Positions 44,751 to 54,529 are shown, numbered from the stretch's first letter. The stretch: DNA of 64,000 bases from Pandoraea sp. (GCA_031291335.1 JARLJF010000083.1:1-64000), one strand, 5' to 3'. The notes: generated by a model not told the origin, from the sequence alone. Numbers and translations are program-made.

Positions 44751-45623
44751 ATGGATGCCCTGTACCAACCCATTCAGCCGTTCCGCAATGCCCCCTTGTA
44801 CTGGCGCTCGACGCTCGTGCCTGGTGGTGACATGCTCACGGCCGAATACAACGACCACACCTTTGCGCCGCACTGGCACGACGGGTACACGTTCGCGTGT
44901 ATCGTCGAGGGCGCCGAACGCTATGCCTACCGGGGCGGCGAACATGTGGCAGACGCCGGGTCGGTCGCCGTCATTCATCCCGGCGAAGTCCATACCGGCG
45001 CGCGCGAAACCGACTTCGGGTGGCGCTACCGGGTGTTCTATCTGCCGGTCAGCTTCGTGCAGGGGGTGCAGCGTCAGTTGAGCCATCCGTTGCCGGGGCT
45101 GGTGTCACCCGACGATGCCTTGCCGTGGTTTGGCGAAGACGTCATTTACGACAGTCAGGCCATGCAGCGGCTGATCGCTGCGCATCGACTGTTACAGACC
45201 GGTGCCGACCCGCTGATGGCGGAGAGTGTCTTGATCGAAGCTGTGTCGATGATGTTGATTCGTCACGCGCAGGCGCACTTGCCGCAGACACCGGTGCATC
45301 GTGATGCGGTGCGCGTCGAGACGATGAAGGCGCGACTCTCGGCCGATCTCACCGAACCGTTGTCGTTGACGGCGCTGGCCGAGGCGGTCGATCTTTCGCC
45401 ATTTCACGCGGCACGGCTGTTCTCACGCGAGACGGGCCTCGCGCCGCACGCGTGGCGCAATCAGTTACGTCTGGTGCGGGCGTTGCCCGCCTTGCGCGCC
45501 GGGGCATCGGCGACCGACGTCGCCGTGGCGCAAGGCTTCAACGATCTGTCGCACTTCACCCGTTACTTCCGGCGCGCGTTCGGCGTGTCGCCCGGGAAGT
45601 GGAGCGTGCGGCCGGGGGAATAG
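44751..45623 (+). CDS. AraC-family transcriptional regulator
   Basis: A 290-residue regulator with an N-terminal cupin-like sensing domain (HTFAPHWHDGYTFACIVEGA, residues 34-53) and two C-terminal helix-turn-helix units (LTALAEAVDLSPFHAARLF and ATDVAVAQGFNDLSHFTRYF). ATG 44751 is chosen; an upstream GTG at 44709 lacks a ribosome site. It follows the iron block but points to no obvious target; the adjacent TauE/SafE exporter is one possibility. The last 68 bases overlap the LysR gene on the other strand. Confidence 0.88.
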   Translation: MDALYQPIQPFRNAPLYWRSTLVPGGDMLTAEYNDHTFAPHWHDGYTFACIVEGAERYAYRGGEHVADAGSVAVIHPGEVHTGARETDFGWRYRVFYLPVSFVQGVQRQLSHPLPGLVSPDDALPWFGEDVIYDSQAMQRLIAAHRLLQTGADPLMAESVLIEAVSMMLIRHAQAHLPQTPVHRDAVRVETMKARLSADLTEPLSLTALAEAVDLSPFHAARLFSRETGLAPHAWRNQLRLVRALPALRAGASATDVAVAQGFNDLSHFTRYFRRAFGVSPGKWSVRPGE

Positions 45624-46530
45624 TTTCGACGCTCGGGGCGCTGGCAGCCTCGTGCACCCACGTCAGAAAGTCCCGTAACGGCCGTGACTTGTCGGCGTCA
45701 CGCGGCACCAGTGTGACGTACGTCGCACCGTCCACCTGAATCTCCGGAAAGGGCATGGCCAGACGGCCGGCGGCCAGTTCGCGATCGAGCGTGGGCGTGC
45801 AGCCGATCCCTAATCCCAGTCCGTCGATCACTGCCTGCAAGCTCACGTGATAGTGGTCGAAGCGATGAAACCGCACTGGCCGCAACGCGGGCACCCCGGC
45901 AGCGCTCAGCCACTCTTCCCATGCGCCCACGCGCGTCTGTGTTGCCACGAAGGCGTGTTTCGCCAGATCCTTCAGGCGGCGCAGCGGCAACGTCTCCAAC
46001 AGCGAGGGCGCTGCGATGACGCTGGCGCGTTCGACGAACAGCACCGATTTTTCATAGGGCTGCCATTCGGGACGCGGCGGGGGATCGCGCCGGATCGCAA
46101 CGTCGAATCCGCCGCGAAACGCCGGGTCGGCGCTGCTCGATGTCGTCACGACGACCTGCACGTCGGGGTGCGAGGCGTGAAACGCGGGCAGCCGTGCGAT
46201 CAGCCAGTGCATGGCGAGCGTGGTCTGGGCGTTGACGCGCACGATGCGCGTTTGTGGCGCCTTGCCGAAGCGCAGGGCGGCGTCGTCAATGCGATCGAAC
46301 GCGGCGCTGATCTCGGCGGCAAACGCCCGGGCATGGTCTGTCGCAACGTTGCGTTGCCCCTGCCTGACGAACAATGTCTGCCCCAGCCAATCCTCCAGCA
46401 ACGCGATCTGACGGCTCACCGCCCCGTGCGTGATCGACAACTCCTGCGCGGCCGCACTGAGACTCTCCGCGCGTGCGGCGGTCTCGAAGACACGTAAAGC
46501 ATGCAGCGGGGGAAGCTGACGACGCGACAT
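45556..46530 (-). CDS. LysR-family regulator, GcvA-like
   Basis: A 324-residue LysR protein starting RRQLPPLHALRVFETAARAE, the mark of the GcvA-like subgroup, with helix-turn-helix SLSAAAQELSITHGAVSRQI. The C-terminal tail of about 30 residues is Arg/Thr/Ser rich and lies where the gene overlaps the convergent AraC gene by 68 bases. It is divergent from the TauE/SafE gene, which is its most likely target. Confidence 0.9.
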   Translation of the reverse strand: MSRRQLPPLHALRVFETAARAESLSAAAQELSITHGAVSRQIALLEDWLGQTLFVRQGQRNVATDHARAFAAEISAAFDRIDDAALRFGKAPQTRIVRVNAQTTLAMHWLIARLPAFHASHPDVQVVVTTSSSADPAFRGGFDVAIRRDPPPRPEWQPYEKSVLFVERASVIAAPSLLETLPLRRLKDLAKHAFVATQTRVGAWEEWLSAAGVPALRPVRFHRFDHYHVSLQAVIDGLGLGIGCTPTLDRELAAGRLAMPFPEIQVDGATYVTLVPRDADKSRPLRDFLTWVHEAASAPSVETIPPAARSTSRATRRTRAGSNG

Positions 46531-46692
46531 CCTGAACCCTCATCGACGGAATGACCTTGGAATTGTGACTTTTTATCACAGAAGCCCGGCGAATTTGTCG
46601 ATGGTGTGAGTCTTCATCATGTTTTATCGTCACGTCCACGGCTCACGCGGCGCAACGCCCTGTGAGGGAGATCGGCAAACGACGAGGCAGGC

Positions 46693-47445
46693 ATGCTGGC
46701 AGCATTATTCGCGGGACACGTGTGGGGCATGGTGATGATCGCCGTCGTCGGGACGGCGGCGGGCGCGGTCAGCGGGGTTGTCGGCACGGGGTCATCGATG
46801 ATGCTGCTCCCGGTGCTGGTCTACACCTATGGCCCGAAGCAGGCGGTGCCGATCATGGCGGTCGCGGCCATCATCGGCAATGTCTCGAAGGTAATGGCCT
46901 GGTGGCGCGAGATCGACTGGCGTGCCGTGCTGGCGTATTCGCTGCCCGGTGCACCGGCAGCCGCACTGGGCGCCCGCACCCTGTGGAGTCTGCCCGCAAC
47001 CGTCGTGGACATTTCGCTGGGTCTGTTCTTCATTGCGATGGTGCCGGCACGGCACTATCTGCGTCGCAAGCAATGGCGGTTGACCCTCTGGCAGTTGGGC
47101 GCCGTGGGGGCGGTCATCGGTTTCCTGACGGGCATCGTGCTTTCCACGGGGCCGCTCAGCGTGCCGGCCTTCGCCGCGTATGGCCTGTCGGGCGGCGCCT
47201 TCCTTGGCTCGGAATCGGCCAGCTCCGTCTTGATCTACGTCGCCAAAGTGCTGATGTTCTCGGGCCTTGGCGCTTTGCCGCCAGAGGCGTGGGCCAATGG
47301 CCTGATCGTCGGTCTGACGCTGATGCTGGGCACCGTTCTCGGCAAGCGCTTCGTGCTGGGTCTGAGCCCGGCGGTCTTCCAGCGCTTGCTCGATACGATG
47401 CTCGTGGTTTCTGGCGGCGTGATGCTCAGCGCGGCATGGCGTTGA
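46693..47445 (+). CDS. TauE/SafE-family sulfite/anion exporter
   Basis: A 250-residue membrane protein with about eight helices and the family start AVVGTAAGAVSGVVGTGSSM (residues 17-36). TauE/SafE (DUF81) proteins move sulfite, sulfoacetate or other organic anions across the inner membrane. It is divergent from a GcvA-like LysR gene, 162 bases away, and ends 3 bases from the convergent MFS gene. The actual ion is not known. Confidence 0.87.
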   Translation: MLAALFAGHVWGMVMIAVVGTAAGAVSGVVGTGSSMMLLPVLVYTYGPKQAVPIMAVAAIIGNVSKVMAWWREIDWRAVLAYSLPGAPAAALGARTLWSLPATVVDISLGLFFIAMVPARHYLRRKQWRLTLWQLGAVGAVIGFLTGIVLSTGPLSVPAFAAYGLSGGAFLGSESASSVLIYVAKVLMFSGLGALPPEAWANGLIVGLTLMLGTVLGKRFVLGLSPAVFQRLLDTMLVVSGGVMLSAAWR

Positions 47446-47448
47446 CGG

Positions 47449-48654
47449 TCATGCGTGCTCAAGCCGGGCTGCAATCAGGTTGACCAGCAAGGCGAGGGCC
47501 ATGGCGACACCGCCCACGATGAACAGCAGTGAATAGTTGCCCGACGTCGCGGCGAACAGGAACGACAGTCCGTAGGCGGCCCCGGCCTGTAGCGTCGCAA
47601 AGCTGGTCGTCGCGGTGCTCCATGCCCCCTTCTGCGAGGCGGGATGATGGGCGAGCAGTTCGTTCACGCGTCCGAGGACCAGCGTCACGATCCCCGGCGT
47701 GAATGCCCCCATCACCATGCTGGAGACGATCAGCGCGGGCATGCCGAGGCCGAGCACAGGCAGTACCACCGCACACAATTGCGCGACGTAAGCGACACGC
47801 AACGCGCGTGCGAAGCCGATGCGATCGGCGATATGCCCGACGAACACCGGTCCGACGATCGCGCCCAATCCGTACAACACCCAATAATTGGCCCCGGCGT
47901 CGAGTCCCTTGCCCAGACCGCGTGCGACATAGTCGACGAGGAAGATCATGTGCGGCACGAGCGTGACGGCATTGAGCGCGTATTCGACATACAGCGAGCG
48001 CAGCGTGAGCGGGCTGGCCGGGCGGCGGCGCGCATGGGCAGCGGTGCTGGCGATACTGGCGGGCGCACCCTCAGGCCAGCCGCGCCATGCCACGGCGGTG
48101 AGCACGAGCGAGAGCACGCCAAGCCCGATCCATGTCTGCGCGAGGCCTTGCCGCAACAACAGCGGCACGAGCGTGCCTGTCGCCGCAATGCCCAGTCCGA
48201 GACCTGCGAAGATCGCGCCGCTCACGATGCCGCGCCGCGAAGGCGCCACGTGTGCCAGCACCGAAGGGGCCGCGATCACCATCAGCACGCCGCCTGAGAC
48301 GCCCGACGCGAAGCGCCAGCCGAAGAACCAGAGAAACGAAAGCGGCGATGCGCACGCGAAGAACGCCACGACCGCGAGCAGCATCATCGCGCGCAGAATC
48401 GCGACGCTCGAGGCATAACGCGCGAGGACACGTGCGCCTAGCGCGCCGATCAGATAACCACCGAGATTGGCGGCGCCCAGGTACGCGGCCGTGGCCGGGG
48501 CAAACCAGTGGGCGCCGATGATCGCGGGCAGCAGGGCGGTGTAGGCGAAGCGGGCAAAGCCGATGCCGATAAGGCTGGCGCATGCTGCGCAAAGGGTGCC
48601 GCGCCAGGGGTTGAAGGGGGCGGACGCGCTGCCGCTGAGGACTGCATTGGACAT
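47449..48654 (-). CDS. MFS transporter (YbfB/YjiJ family)
   Basis: A 401-residue major-facilitator protein with twelve predicted helices, beginning MSNAVLSGSASAPFNPWRGT. The segment GIGFARFAYTALLPAI is characteristic of the YbfB/YjiJ group. ATG 48654 has GGAG 6 bases upstream and is preferred to the longer open frame to 48771. Substrates of this group are unknown. It reads away from a LysR gene on the same strand 193 bases upstream. Confidence 0.88.
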   Translation of the reverse strand: MSNAVLSGSASAPFNPWRGTLCAACASLIGIGFARFAYTALLPAIIGAHWFAPATAAYLGAANLGGYLIGALGARVLARYASSVAILRAMMLLAVVAFFACASPLSFLWFFGWRFASGVSGGVLMVIAAPSVLAHVAPSRRGIVSGAIFAGLGLGIAATGTLVPLLLRQGLAQTWIGLGVLSLVLTAVAWRGWPEGAPASIASTAAHARRRPASPLTLRSLYVEYALNAVTLVPHMIFLVDYVARGLGKGLDAGANYWVLYGLGAIVGPVFVGHIADRIGFARALRVAYVAQLCAVVLPVLGLGMPALIVSSMVMGAFTPGIVTLVLGRVNELLAHHPASQKGAWSTATTSFATLQAGAAYGLSFLFAATSGNYSLLFIVGGVAMALALLVNLIAARLEHA

Positions 48655-48846
48655 GATGACTCCGGGGGGCGCTGCGCCGCCCCCGGCTCTGGCCGGTGCG
48701 GCGCGCAAAAGCAATGGAGTCAGTGTAGGTTGCTGCGGTGCGTCAGAGAACGAACACCCCTCGGAAGTCATTCTTCCGCCCGGCGTAACAATGCTGAACG
48801 AGAATCGCGCGCCGCGAGGCTGTCATGCCACGTCGGCATGTGTGCT

Positions 48847-49773
48847 TCAGGCCCCGCTTGCCAGCTTGTGCACGTGCGAGAAATGCTTGCGCAGACGGGG
48901 CACCGCGAAATCGACGAAGGCCCGGACTTTGGGGACGGACAGGCGTCCTTGCGGCGTAATGACGTGAACCGGCATGGGCGGGTGTTCGTAGTTTTGCAGC
49001 ACGATGCGCAGCGTGCCGTGCTCCAGTTCGTCAACGATGTGATACGTCAGCATGCGGGCCACACCGTGGCCGGCGACGACTGACGCAATCACGGTGCGGA
49101 TCGAATTGGCGATCATGCGCGGCGTAAATTGCACGACCTGCGGCACCGAACCGCGTCCGGTGGCGGGAAAGCGCCACGAGTCGATTCCGAAGTACGTCAT
49201 CGAGACGATCTGGTGTTTCGTGAGATCGGTGGGCGTCTCGATGGGGGCGTGCGCCGCCAGATAGACCGGCGAGGCGGCGATGATGCGCCGCACTTCGCCA
49301 ACCTGCGTGGCGATCAGTGACGAGTCGGGCAGGTGTGCGACCCGTACCGCAACGTCGACACCTTCGTCGATCAGGTTCACGGGCAGATCGCTCAGTTGCA
49401 GGCGGACGATAACGTCGGGATAGCGTTCGATGAACGCGTCGGTGATCTCACGCATGAAGGTCTCGCCCGCAGCAAGCGGCACCGAAACGGTGAGCATGCC
49501 GCGCGGGGCCGAACGTTCCCCGGCCGCGATGAAGTCGGCTTCATCCAGATCGAGCAGGATACGGCGGCAGGCGTCGGCATAGCGCTCGCCCGCCGCGCTC
49601 AGTTTGAGCGTGCGGGTCGTACGGTGCAGCAGGGCGGTGCCCGTGTGGGTTTCAAGATAGGCGATGGCGCGGCTGACGGCGGCGGCCGAACGGCCGAGAC
49701 GCCGGGCAGCACCGGCAAGGCTTCCTTCGTCGACGGTGGCGACGAAGACTTTCATGGCGTCGATTCTGTCCAT
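48847..49773 (-). CDS. LysR-family regulator
   Basis: A 308-residue LysR protein starting MDRIDAMKVFVATVDEGSLA, with helix-turn-helix GAARRLGRSAAAVSRAIAYL and a substrate-binding domain. The frame extends to 49851, but the family start is at 49773. It is divergent from the glutathione transferase gene with 122 bases between, so control of that gene is likely; control of the downstream MFS gene is also possible. Confidence 0.9.
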   Translation of the reverse strand: MDRIDAMKVFVATVDEGSLAGAARRLGRSAAAVSRAIAYLETHTGTALLHRTTRTLKLSAAGERYADACRRILLDLDEADFIAAGERSAPRGMLTVSVPLAAGETFMREITDAFIERYPDVIVRLQLSDLPVNLIDEGVDVAVRVAHLPDSSLIATQVGEVRRIIAASPVYLAAHAPIETPTDLTKHQIVSMTYFGIDSWRFPATGRGSVPQVVQFTPRMIANSIRTVIASVVAGHGVARMLTYHIVDELEHGTLRIVLQNYEHPPMPVHVITPQGRLSVPKVRAFVDFAVPRLRKHFSHVHKLASGA

Positions 49774-49895
49774 GAGCGAGGTGGCGTGAAGGGAAGGCCG
49801 CGAGCGAACCCCGCTAAGGCCGATGGGCAAGATTACCCGCAAACCCGGCATTGCGGCGACAATGGCGTGCGGATTTCCCGCCGGAGCCAGACATC

Positions 49896-50567
49896 ATGCT
49901 GACGGTTCATCACTTGAACAACTCCCGCTCGCAGCGCGTGCTGTGGCTGCTCGAAGAGCTGGGCGTTCCGTACGAACTGCGCCGCTACGAGCGCGATCCC
50001 AAGACCATGCTTGCCCCGCCGGAACTGCGTCAGGTGCATCCGCTGGGCAAGTCGCCGGTCGTCACGGATGACGATCTCACACTGGCGGAGTCCGGGGCGA
50101 TCATCGAGTATCTCGTCGAGCGCTACGGGCAAGGTCGGCTGGTGCCGCCACGCGACACACCGGCGCGGCTGCGCTGGACTTACTGGCTGCATTACGCGGA
50201 AGGATCGGCCATGCCGCCGTTACTGCTCAAGCTCGTGGCGCTGCGTATCGCGAGCGCGCCGATGCCATTCTTCGTGCGCCCCGTGGCGCGCAAGATCAGC
50301 AGCACGCTCCAGTCGAGCTTCGTCGATCCGCAATTGAAACTGCATTTCGGCTACGTCAACGACGCGTTGACGAAGACTGGCTGGTTCGTCGGCGACAGCT
50401 TCAGCGCAGCGGATATTCAGATGAGCTTTCCCCTCGAAGCGGCGACGGCGCGTGCCGATGGGCGAGGGCAGTGGCCGGCGATCGACGATTTTCTGAAGCG
50501 CATTCATGCGCGGGATGCTTATCAGCGCGCGCTGGCGCGCGGCGGACCGTATGAACTGCTAAGCTGA
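49896..50567 (+). CDS. Glutathione S-transferase family protein
   Basis: A 223-residue protein with an N-terminal thioredoxin-like domain (MLTVHHLNNSRSQRVLWLLE; Ser/Asn near residues 9-12 as active-site candidates) and the GKSPVV and ESGAIIEYLVERYG glutathione-binding elements near residues 51-76, then an all-helical C-terminal domain. It probably conjugates or reduces electrophiles with glutathione. A divergent LysR gene is the likely regulator. GGAG lies about 10 bases before the ATG. Confidence 0.92.
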   Translation: MLTVHHLNNSRSQRVLWLLEELGVPYELRRYERDPKTMLAPPELRQVHPLGKSPVVTDDDLTLAESGAIIEYLVERYGQGRLVPPRDTPARLRWTYWLHYAEGSAMPPLLLKLVALRIASAPMPFFVRPVARKISSTLQSSFVDPQLKLHFGYVNDALTKTGWFVGDSFSAADIQMSFPLEAATARADGRGQWPAIDDFLKRIHARDAYQRALARGGPYELLS

Positions 50568-50602
50568 TCGTCCGCCAATGCAACGCTAACGCCAAAAACA
50601 CC

Positions 50603-51151
50603 ATGAAATCGCCCATCGCTTCGTGGCTTGCCATTGCCGCCGCCGTCTCGGCCATCACGACGGTTCCCGCTCACGCCGCCGAGGGCATGCCGCCTGTGCC
50701 CGGCGCGGCCATTTCCGCCGCCGGCGTCGAAGGGCTGAGTTCCTCGGCCAGTGCGGCGCCCACCGTGTCGGCGGCACAGATGGCGGCCAACAAGCAGGCC
50801 GTGCTCGCGTTCTACGAAGCTGGCCTGAACCGCAAAGATTTCGACGCGGCGCGTCAGTACCTCGGCAGTCAGTACATTCAGCACAATCCGAATGCGGCCG
50901 ATGGCGTCGAGGGGTTCGGTAAGTTTCTGGACTTCCTGCGCAAGAATCAGCCGAACTCGCACAGCGATATCGTCCGCGCGTTTGCCGACGGCGACTACGT
51001 CATCCTGCATGTGCGCAAGGTGCCTCATCCGGGCGATCTGCCCATCGCCATCGTCGATATCTTCCGTCTGGACAAGGGCAAGATCGTCGAGCACTGGGAT
51101 GTGTCGCAGCAGGTGCCGGCCAAGACCGTCAGCGGCAACCCGATGTTCTGA
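50603..51151 (+). CDS. Exported SnoaL/NTF2-like protein
   Basis: A 182-residue protein with a Sec signal peptide (cleavage near PAHA-AEG, residue 24), a Ser/Ala-rich spacer and a SnoaL-like polyketide-cyclase/NTF2 fold (KQAVLAFYEAGLNRKDFDAA, about 64-83, and KIVEHWDVSQQVP near the end). Such proteins often annotated as nuclear-transport-factor-2-like bind small hydrophobic ligands; no enzyme function can be given. It follows the GST gene by 35 bases and may share its transcript. Confidence 0.85.
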   Translation: MKSPIASWLAIAAAVSAITTVPAHAAEGMPPVPGAAISAAGVEGLSSSASAAPTVSAAQMAANKQAVLAFYEAGLNRKDFDAARQYLGSQYIQHNPNAADGVEGFGKFLDFLRKNQPNSHSDIVRAFADGDYVILHVRKVPHPGDLPIAIVDIFRLDKGKIVEHWDVSQQVPAKTVSGNPMF

Positions 51152-51204
51152 TTGGGTTGGCGCCGACGTTCGTCGTGCGGGCTCACGCCGCTACGCGCTA
51201 CGCT

Positions 51205-52491
51205 TCACGCGTCGCCGGAAAACAACCGCTTGCAGTGCTCCAGATAAGCCGCTTCGTGTTCGGCGGTGAGCTGGACTACGCTGTTCCATAGCCAGACCGG
51301 GGTGCCGATGGACTTCGATCGGTTGCGCTGCAGGTCGGCCAGCCACGCGCGGCAGGTCGGATTGTCCATCTGACGAGCGTGTGCCTGCCCGACAACGCGT
51401 CCGAGGTAGCCCGCCACCTCGGAGGCATCGTCTCGGGTGAGCGTGTCTATCTCTAGCTTCAAATCCTGCGGCAGAAGCTCACGGATCACGATTGAGCGGT
51501 CCATGAGCCGCGCCGCACGCATGCGCTCGCCAAGCGACGGCGACAGGTGGAGGGCACCCTTGACCACGCGCTCGGCATTGTCACGCGGCATGCGAACGCC
51601 GGCATAGCGCGGGGCGGCTGCCTTCACCCCTTCCTTCAGGTCCATCAGACACAGGTCGTCGCCCTGCACCACGCCGCCGTCGACATCCAGCAGGACGGCG
51701 TAACGCAGACGTCCGAGCGAGCTGCAGCCTTTGACCCAGTACGCGGCGTCGAGGACTTCGACGTGTCCGTTGCTGGGCCGCCCGCGCAGCGACGTCGCGA
51801 GACTGGCGATCACGTCGACCTGAAACAGCGCGTCGATCTCCTTCTTCTCCGTCTTGCTGAGCGGCCAGAAGCGGCGGCCTAGTGGAATCGTCGGACGAAT
51901 GTCTTCAATGCGTTCCAGCGCGAGATGTTTCCATGAGCGCTTCACTGCGCGGCGCATGATGAGGTCGACGATGGCGGGGCGGGTGTTGTCCGCATTTGCC
52001 GCTTTTGCCTTACCGCGCGGCTTGCCTGCTTTCGATTTGCGCGGTGCCTCGTTGTCCGGAGCATCCTCGTCGCGCTCGAACGCCGAGGCATAGCCGAGGG
52101 TGAGCGCTTCGAGCATCTGAATGACGGTCAGGCCTGAGAGTGCCGAGCCGCGGGCGGCGCTGGCCAACGAGAGCGCCAATCGAATGAGATCGTGTACGGG
52201 ATTGCCGATGACGGTCTGATCGAGGTCGCGGATCATCACGTCGACGCGGCCGTGTGCATCGGCCAACGGCCCGAGATTGCCGGTATGGCAGTCGCCGCAG
52301 ATCCAGATGGCGGGGCCTTGTGGCAGGTTGACGTCAGCCTTGTCCAGCCATTCGTAAAAGCGGGCCGTGCTGCCCCGCACGTAAGCGTGAGGCGAGCGCG
52401 CCATCTTGCGCTCGCGCTCACGGGTGAGCCTGTCCAGCCGGGCTTCGGGGGTGGCCCATTGCTTCTTCTTTTCTCGCTTGCCGTTTGCCAT
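51205..52491 (-). CDS. DUF2252 family protein (phosphotransferase-like motifs)
   Basis: A 428-residue soluble protein of the DUF2252 family. The segment GDCHTGN (residues 66-72), followed by IRDLDQT (88-93), resembles the catalytic loop (GDxxxGN) and metal-binding aspartate of aminoglycoside phosphotransferase-like kinases, though the family has no proven activity. A Lys-rich insert (about 195-215) is low in complexity. ATG 52491 follows AGGGAG by 7 bases. The N-terminus is strongly basic. It stands alone, convergent to the SnoaL-like gene. Confidence 0.83.
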   Translation of the reverse strand: MANGKREKKKQWATPEARLDRLTRERERKMARSPHAYVRGSTARFYEWLDKADVNLPQGPAIWICGDCHTGNLGPLADAHGRVDVMIRDLDQTVIGNPVHDLIRLALSLASAARGSALSGLTVIQMLEALTLGYASAFERDEDAPDNEAPRKSKAGKPRGKAKAANADNTRPAIVDLIMRRAVKRSWKHLALERIEDIRPTIPLGRRFWPLSKTEKKEIDALFQVDVIASLATSLRGRPSNGHVEVLDAAYWVKGCSSLGRLRYAVLLDVDGGVVQGDDLCLMDLKEGVKAAAPRYAGVRMPRDNAERVVKGALHLSPSLGERMRAARLMDRSIVIRELLPQDLKLEIDTLTRDDASEVAGYLGRVVGQAHARQMDNPTCRAWLADLQRNRSKSIGTPVWLWNSVVQLTAEHEAAYLEHCKRLFSGDA

Positions 52492-52577
52492 TCGACACTC
52501 CCTGAGAGCACGCCGCGCGCCGGCGGTCTGCGCTGCCGGGCACGATGCAGTGCTCCCAGTGTCGGCCAAACGTCCGC

Positions 52578-53432
52578 TCAGTGGCAAGCGGCGAGTGTGC
52601 GCACGACCTCGGCAAGTGTTGTCGTGCCGCGTCGTGGCGTGCCTTCGAACGTCATCCAGCCGTCGTTGAAGCCGTCGAGCATTTGCATGCGCGGCGTGGG
52701 GTGGCGCATACCTTGTGCGTGGAACCGCGCCTCCCATTCCTCACGCGGTACGACGCGCGGTGCGACGTGACGACCGAGGGCGCGACCAAGCGCGTCGGCC
52801 AGCGCCTGCGCAGAGACCGGTTCCGGGCCGCACAACTCGACGACTCGCTTGCCTTCCCACGACTCACGCAATAATTCGGCGGCCGTGGTGCCGATGTCGG
52901 CGGTGGCGACCATCGGGATGGCGCGACCGAGCGGCGAAAGGTAGCTCTCCAATACGCCATCCGTGCGGGCACGAGCGACGTCCCACGCGGCGTTCTCCAT
53001 GAACCATGCGGCGCGCAGGAACGTGACAGGCAAGGGGAGCGCACCGAGACGTTGCTCAAGCAGCGAGAGTTGCGAGAGCAGGCTGGGTTGCGTGGCGTGC
53101 GCACCGACCGTCGACAGGCAGACCACGCGCGCCGGACGCGCGGCTTGCAAGGCCTTCGCGAGTGCGGCGATGATCGCGCGCGACTCGGCAAAATCGGCCG
53201 ACGGGTCGAAGTTCGGCGGCAGCAGCACGAACACCCCTTGCACCCCGGCGAAGGCCCGGGCTAGCGCGTCGGCATCGGCCATGTCGGCAAGCGCGACGTC
53301 GCAGCCACGGGCCTGCCACGCCACACTCTTGGCGGCGCTGCGCACGACGGCCCGGACGGCCTCACCCTGCGCCAGCAACGTTTGTGCGACGACTCCGCCG
53401 ACTTGTCCGGTAATTCCTGTAATGGCGTACAT
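52578..53432 (-). CDS. NmrA-like NAD(P)-binding protein
   Basis: A 284-residue atypical short-chain dehydrogenase of the NmrA/HSCARG type. The nucleotide motif is GITGQVG (residues 6-12). The catalytic Tyr-x3-Lys of true dehydrogenases is not evident, so it may be a redox sensor or a quinone reductase like QorB. AAGGA lies 7 bases before the ATG at 53432. It is divergent from a LysR gene with 127 bases between, which is its probable regulator. Confidence 0.88.
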   Translation of the reverse strand: MYAITGITGQVGGVVAQTLLAQGEAVRAVVRSAAKSVAWQARGCDVALADMADADALARAFAGVQGVFVLLPPNFDPSADFAESRAIIAALAKALQAARPARVVCLSTVGAHATQPSLLSQLSLLEQRLGALPLPVTFLRAAWFMENAAWDVARARTDGVLESYLSPLGRAIPMVATADIGTTAAELLRESWEGKRVVELCGPEPVSAQALADALGRALGRHVAPRVVPREEWEARFHAQGMRHPTPRMQMLDGFNDGWMTFEGTPRRGTTTLAEVVRTLAACH

Positions 53433-53559
53433 CTTGAATCCTTGAAAAGGTGCGGTCCACACCGCGTTGGACGCCATTGTCGAGCGTTGCGCGGCATTTC
53501 TCGATAACATGAATGGCATTTGATTCATGCCGTTTTGGCATTTTGTTGGAGAGCGGGAC

Positions 53560-54498
53560 ATGACCGGATTCGACGAGCGCATGCTGAATGGCATGGGCGT
53601 ATTCGTGGCGATTGTGGAGGCGGGGAGTTTCGCTGCCGCGGGCGAGCGGCTGGATATGTCGCAACCCGGCGTGAGCCGCGCGGTGTCGCGGCTCGAAGGA
53701 CGTCTGGGGATTCGCCTGTTTGATCGCACCACGCGCGTGGTGTCGCTAACGGACGAAGGGCGGCGCTTCTACGCGCAAGTCACGCCGCTGCTGGCGGGGC
53801 TCGAAGACGCGGCCGCCACGGCCTCGGGCGGCGCGACGACCGTGCGCGGGCGCTTGCGTGTGAATATCGATCCGTTCTTCTCGCGGCTGATTCTCGGGCC
53901 GGGTCTCGAAGCATTTCTGGCGCAGTTCCCGATGCTGCATCTCGAATTGATCACGCGGGACAGTCTCGGCGACATGATTGCCGATGGCTTCGATCTGGCG
54001 GTGCGCTTCGGGGTGCCACCGGACTCGACGCTCGTGGCGCGCAAGCTGCTCGACACGCCAATCCTGACGGTGGCCGCGCCCGTCTACCTCAAACGTTGCG
54101 GTCGTCCGCTCAAGCCGGAAGATTTGTCAGGTGACGCACACACCTGCATCGAATTTCGCGATCCGCGAACAGGGCGTCCGTTCCCGTGGGAATTTCACCG
54201 CAAGCGCAAACGTCTCGTGGTGCCGACGAACGGAAGGCTGGTCGTCAACGATGCCGGCACGTTGCTCAGCGCGTGTCTGGCAGGCTACGGCGTCGCCCAG
54301 GTGATGGCGTTCGGTACCGAACGTTGGCGCGAGAGCGGACAACTGATCGACCTCTTTCCCGACTGGCCCGAGGAACGCTTTCCGCTCTACGCCTACCACC
54401 CGTCGCGTCATCATCCGCCCGCCAAGACGCGGGCATTTCTCGAGTTCGTCACGTTGCTCACGGCGCAGGGGGAAAGGCGTAATGACGTAACGGTGTAA
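53560..54498 (+). CDS. LysR-family regulator
   Basis: A 312-residue LysR protein with N-terminal helix-turn-helix (SFAAAGERLDMSQPGVSRAV) and a substrate-binding domain. ATG 53560 is preferred because GGAGAG stands about 8 bases upstream; the in-frame ATG at 53527 is too far out. It is divergent from the NmrA-like gene, the standard arrangement for a LysR protein and its target. Confidence 0.9.
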   Translation: MTGFDERMLNGMGVFVAIVEAGSFAAAGERLDMSQPGVSRAVSRLEGRLGIRLFDRTTRVVSLTDEGRRFYAQVTPLLAGLEDAAATASGGATTVRGRLRVNIDPFFSRLILGPGLEAFLAQFPMLHLELITRDSLGDMIADGFDLAVRFGVPPDSTLVARKLLDTPILTVAAPVYLKRCGRPLKPEDLSGDAHTCIEFRDPRTGRPFPWEFHRKRKRLVVPTNGRLVVNDAGTLLSACLAGYGVAQVMAFGTERWRESGQLIDLFPDWPEERFPLYAYHPSRHHPPAKTRAFLEFVTLLTAQGERRNDVTV

Positions 54499-54529
54499 AT
54501 GGGTAGAGGTACCGACCCCGAACACGTGG

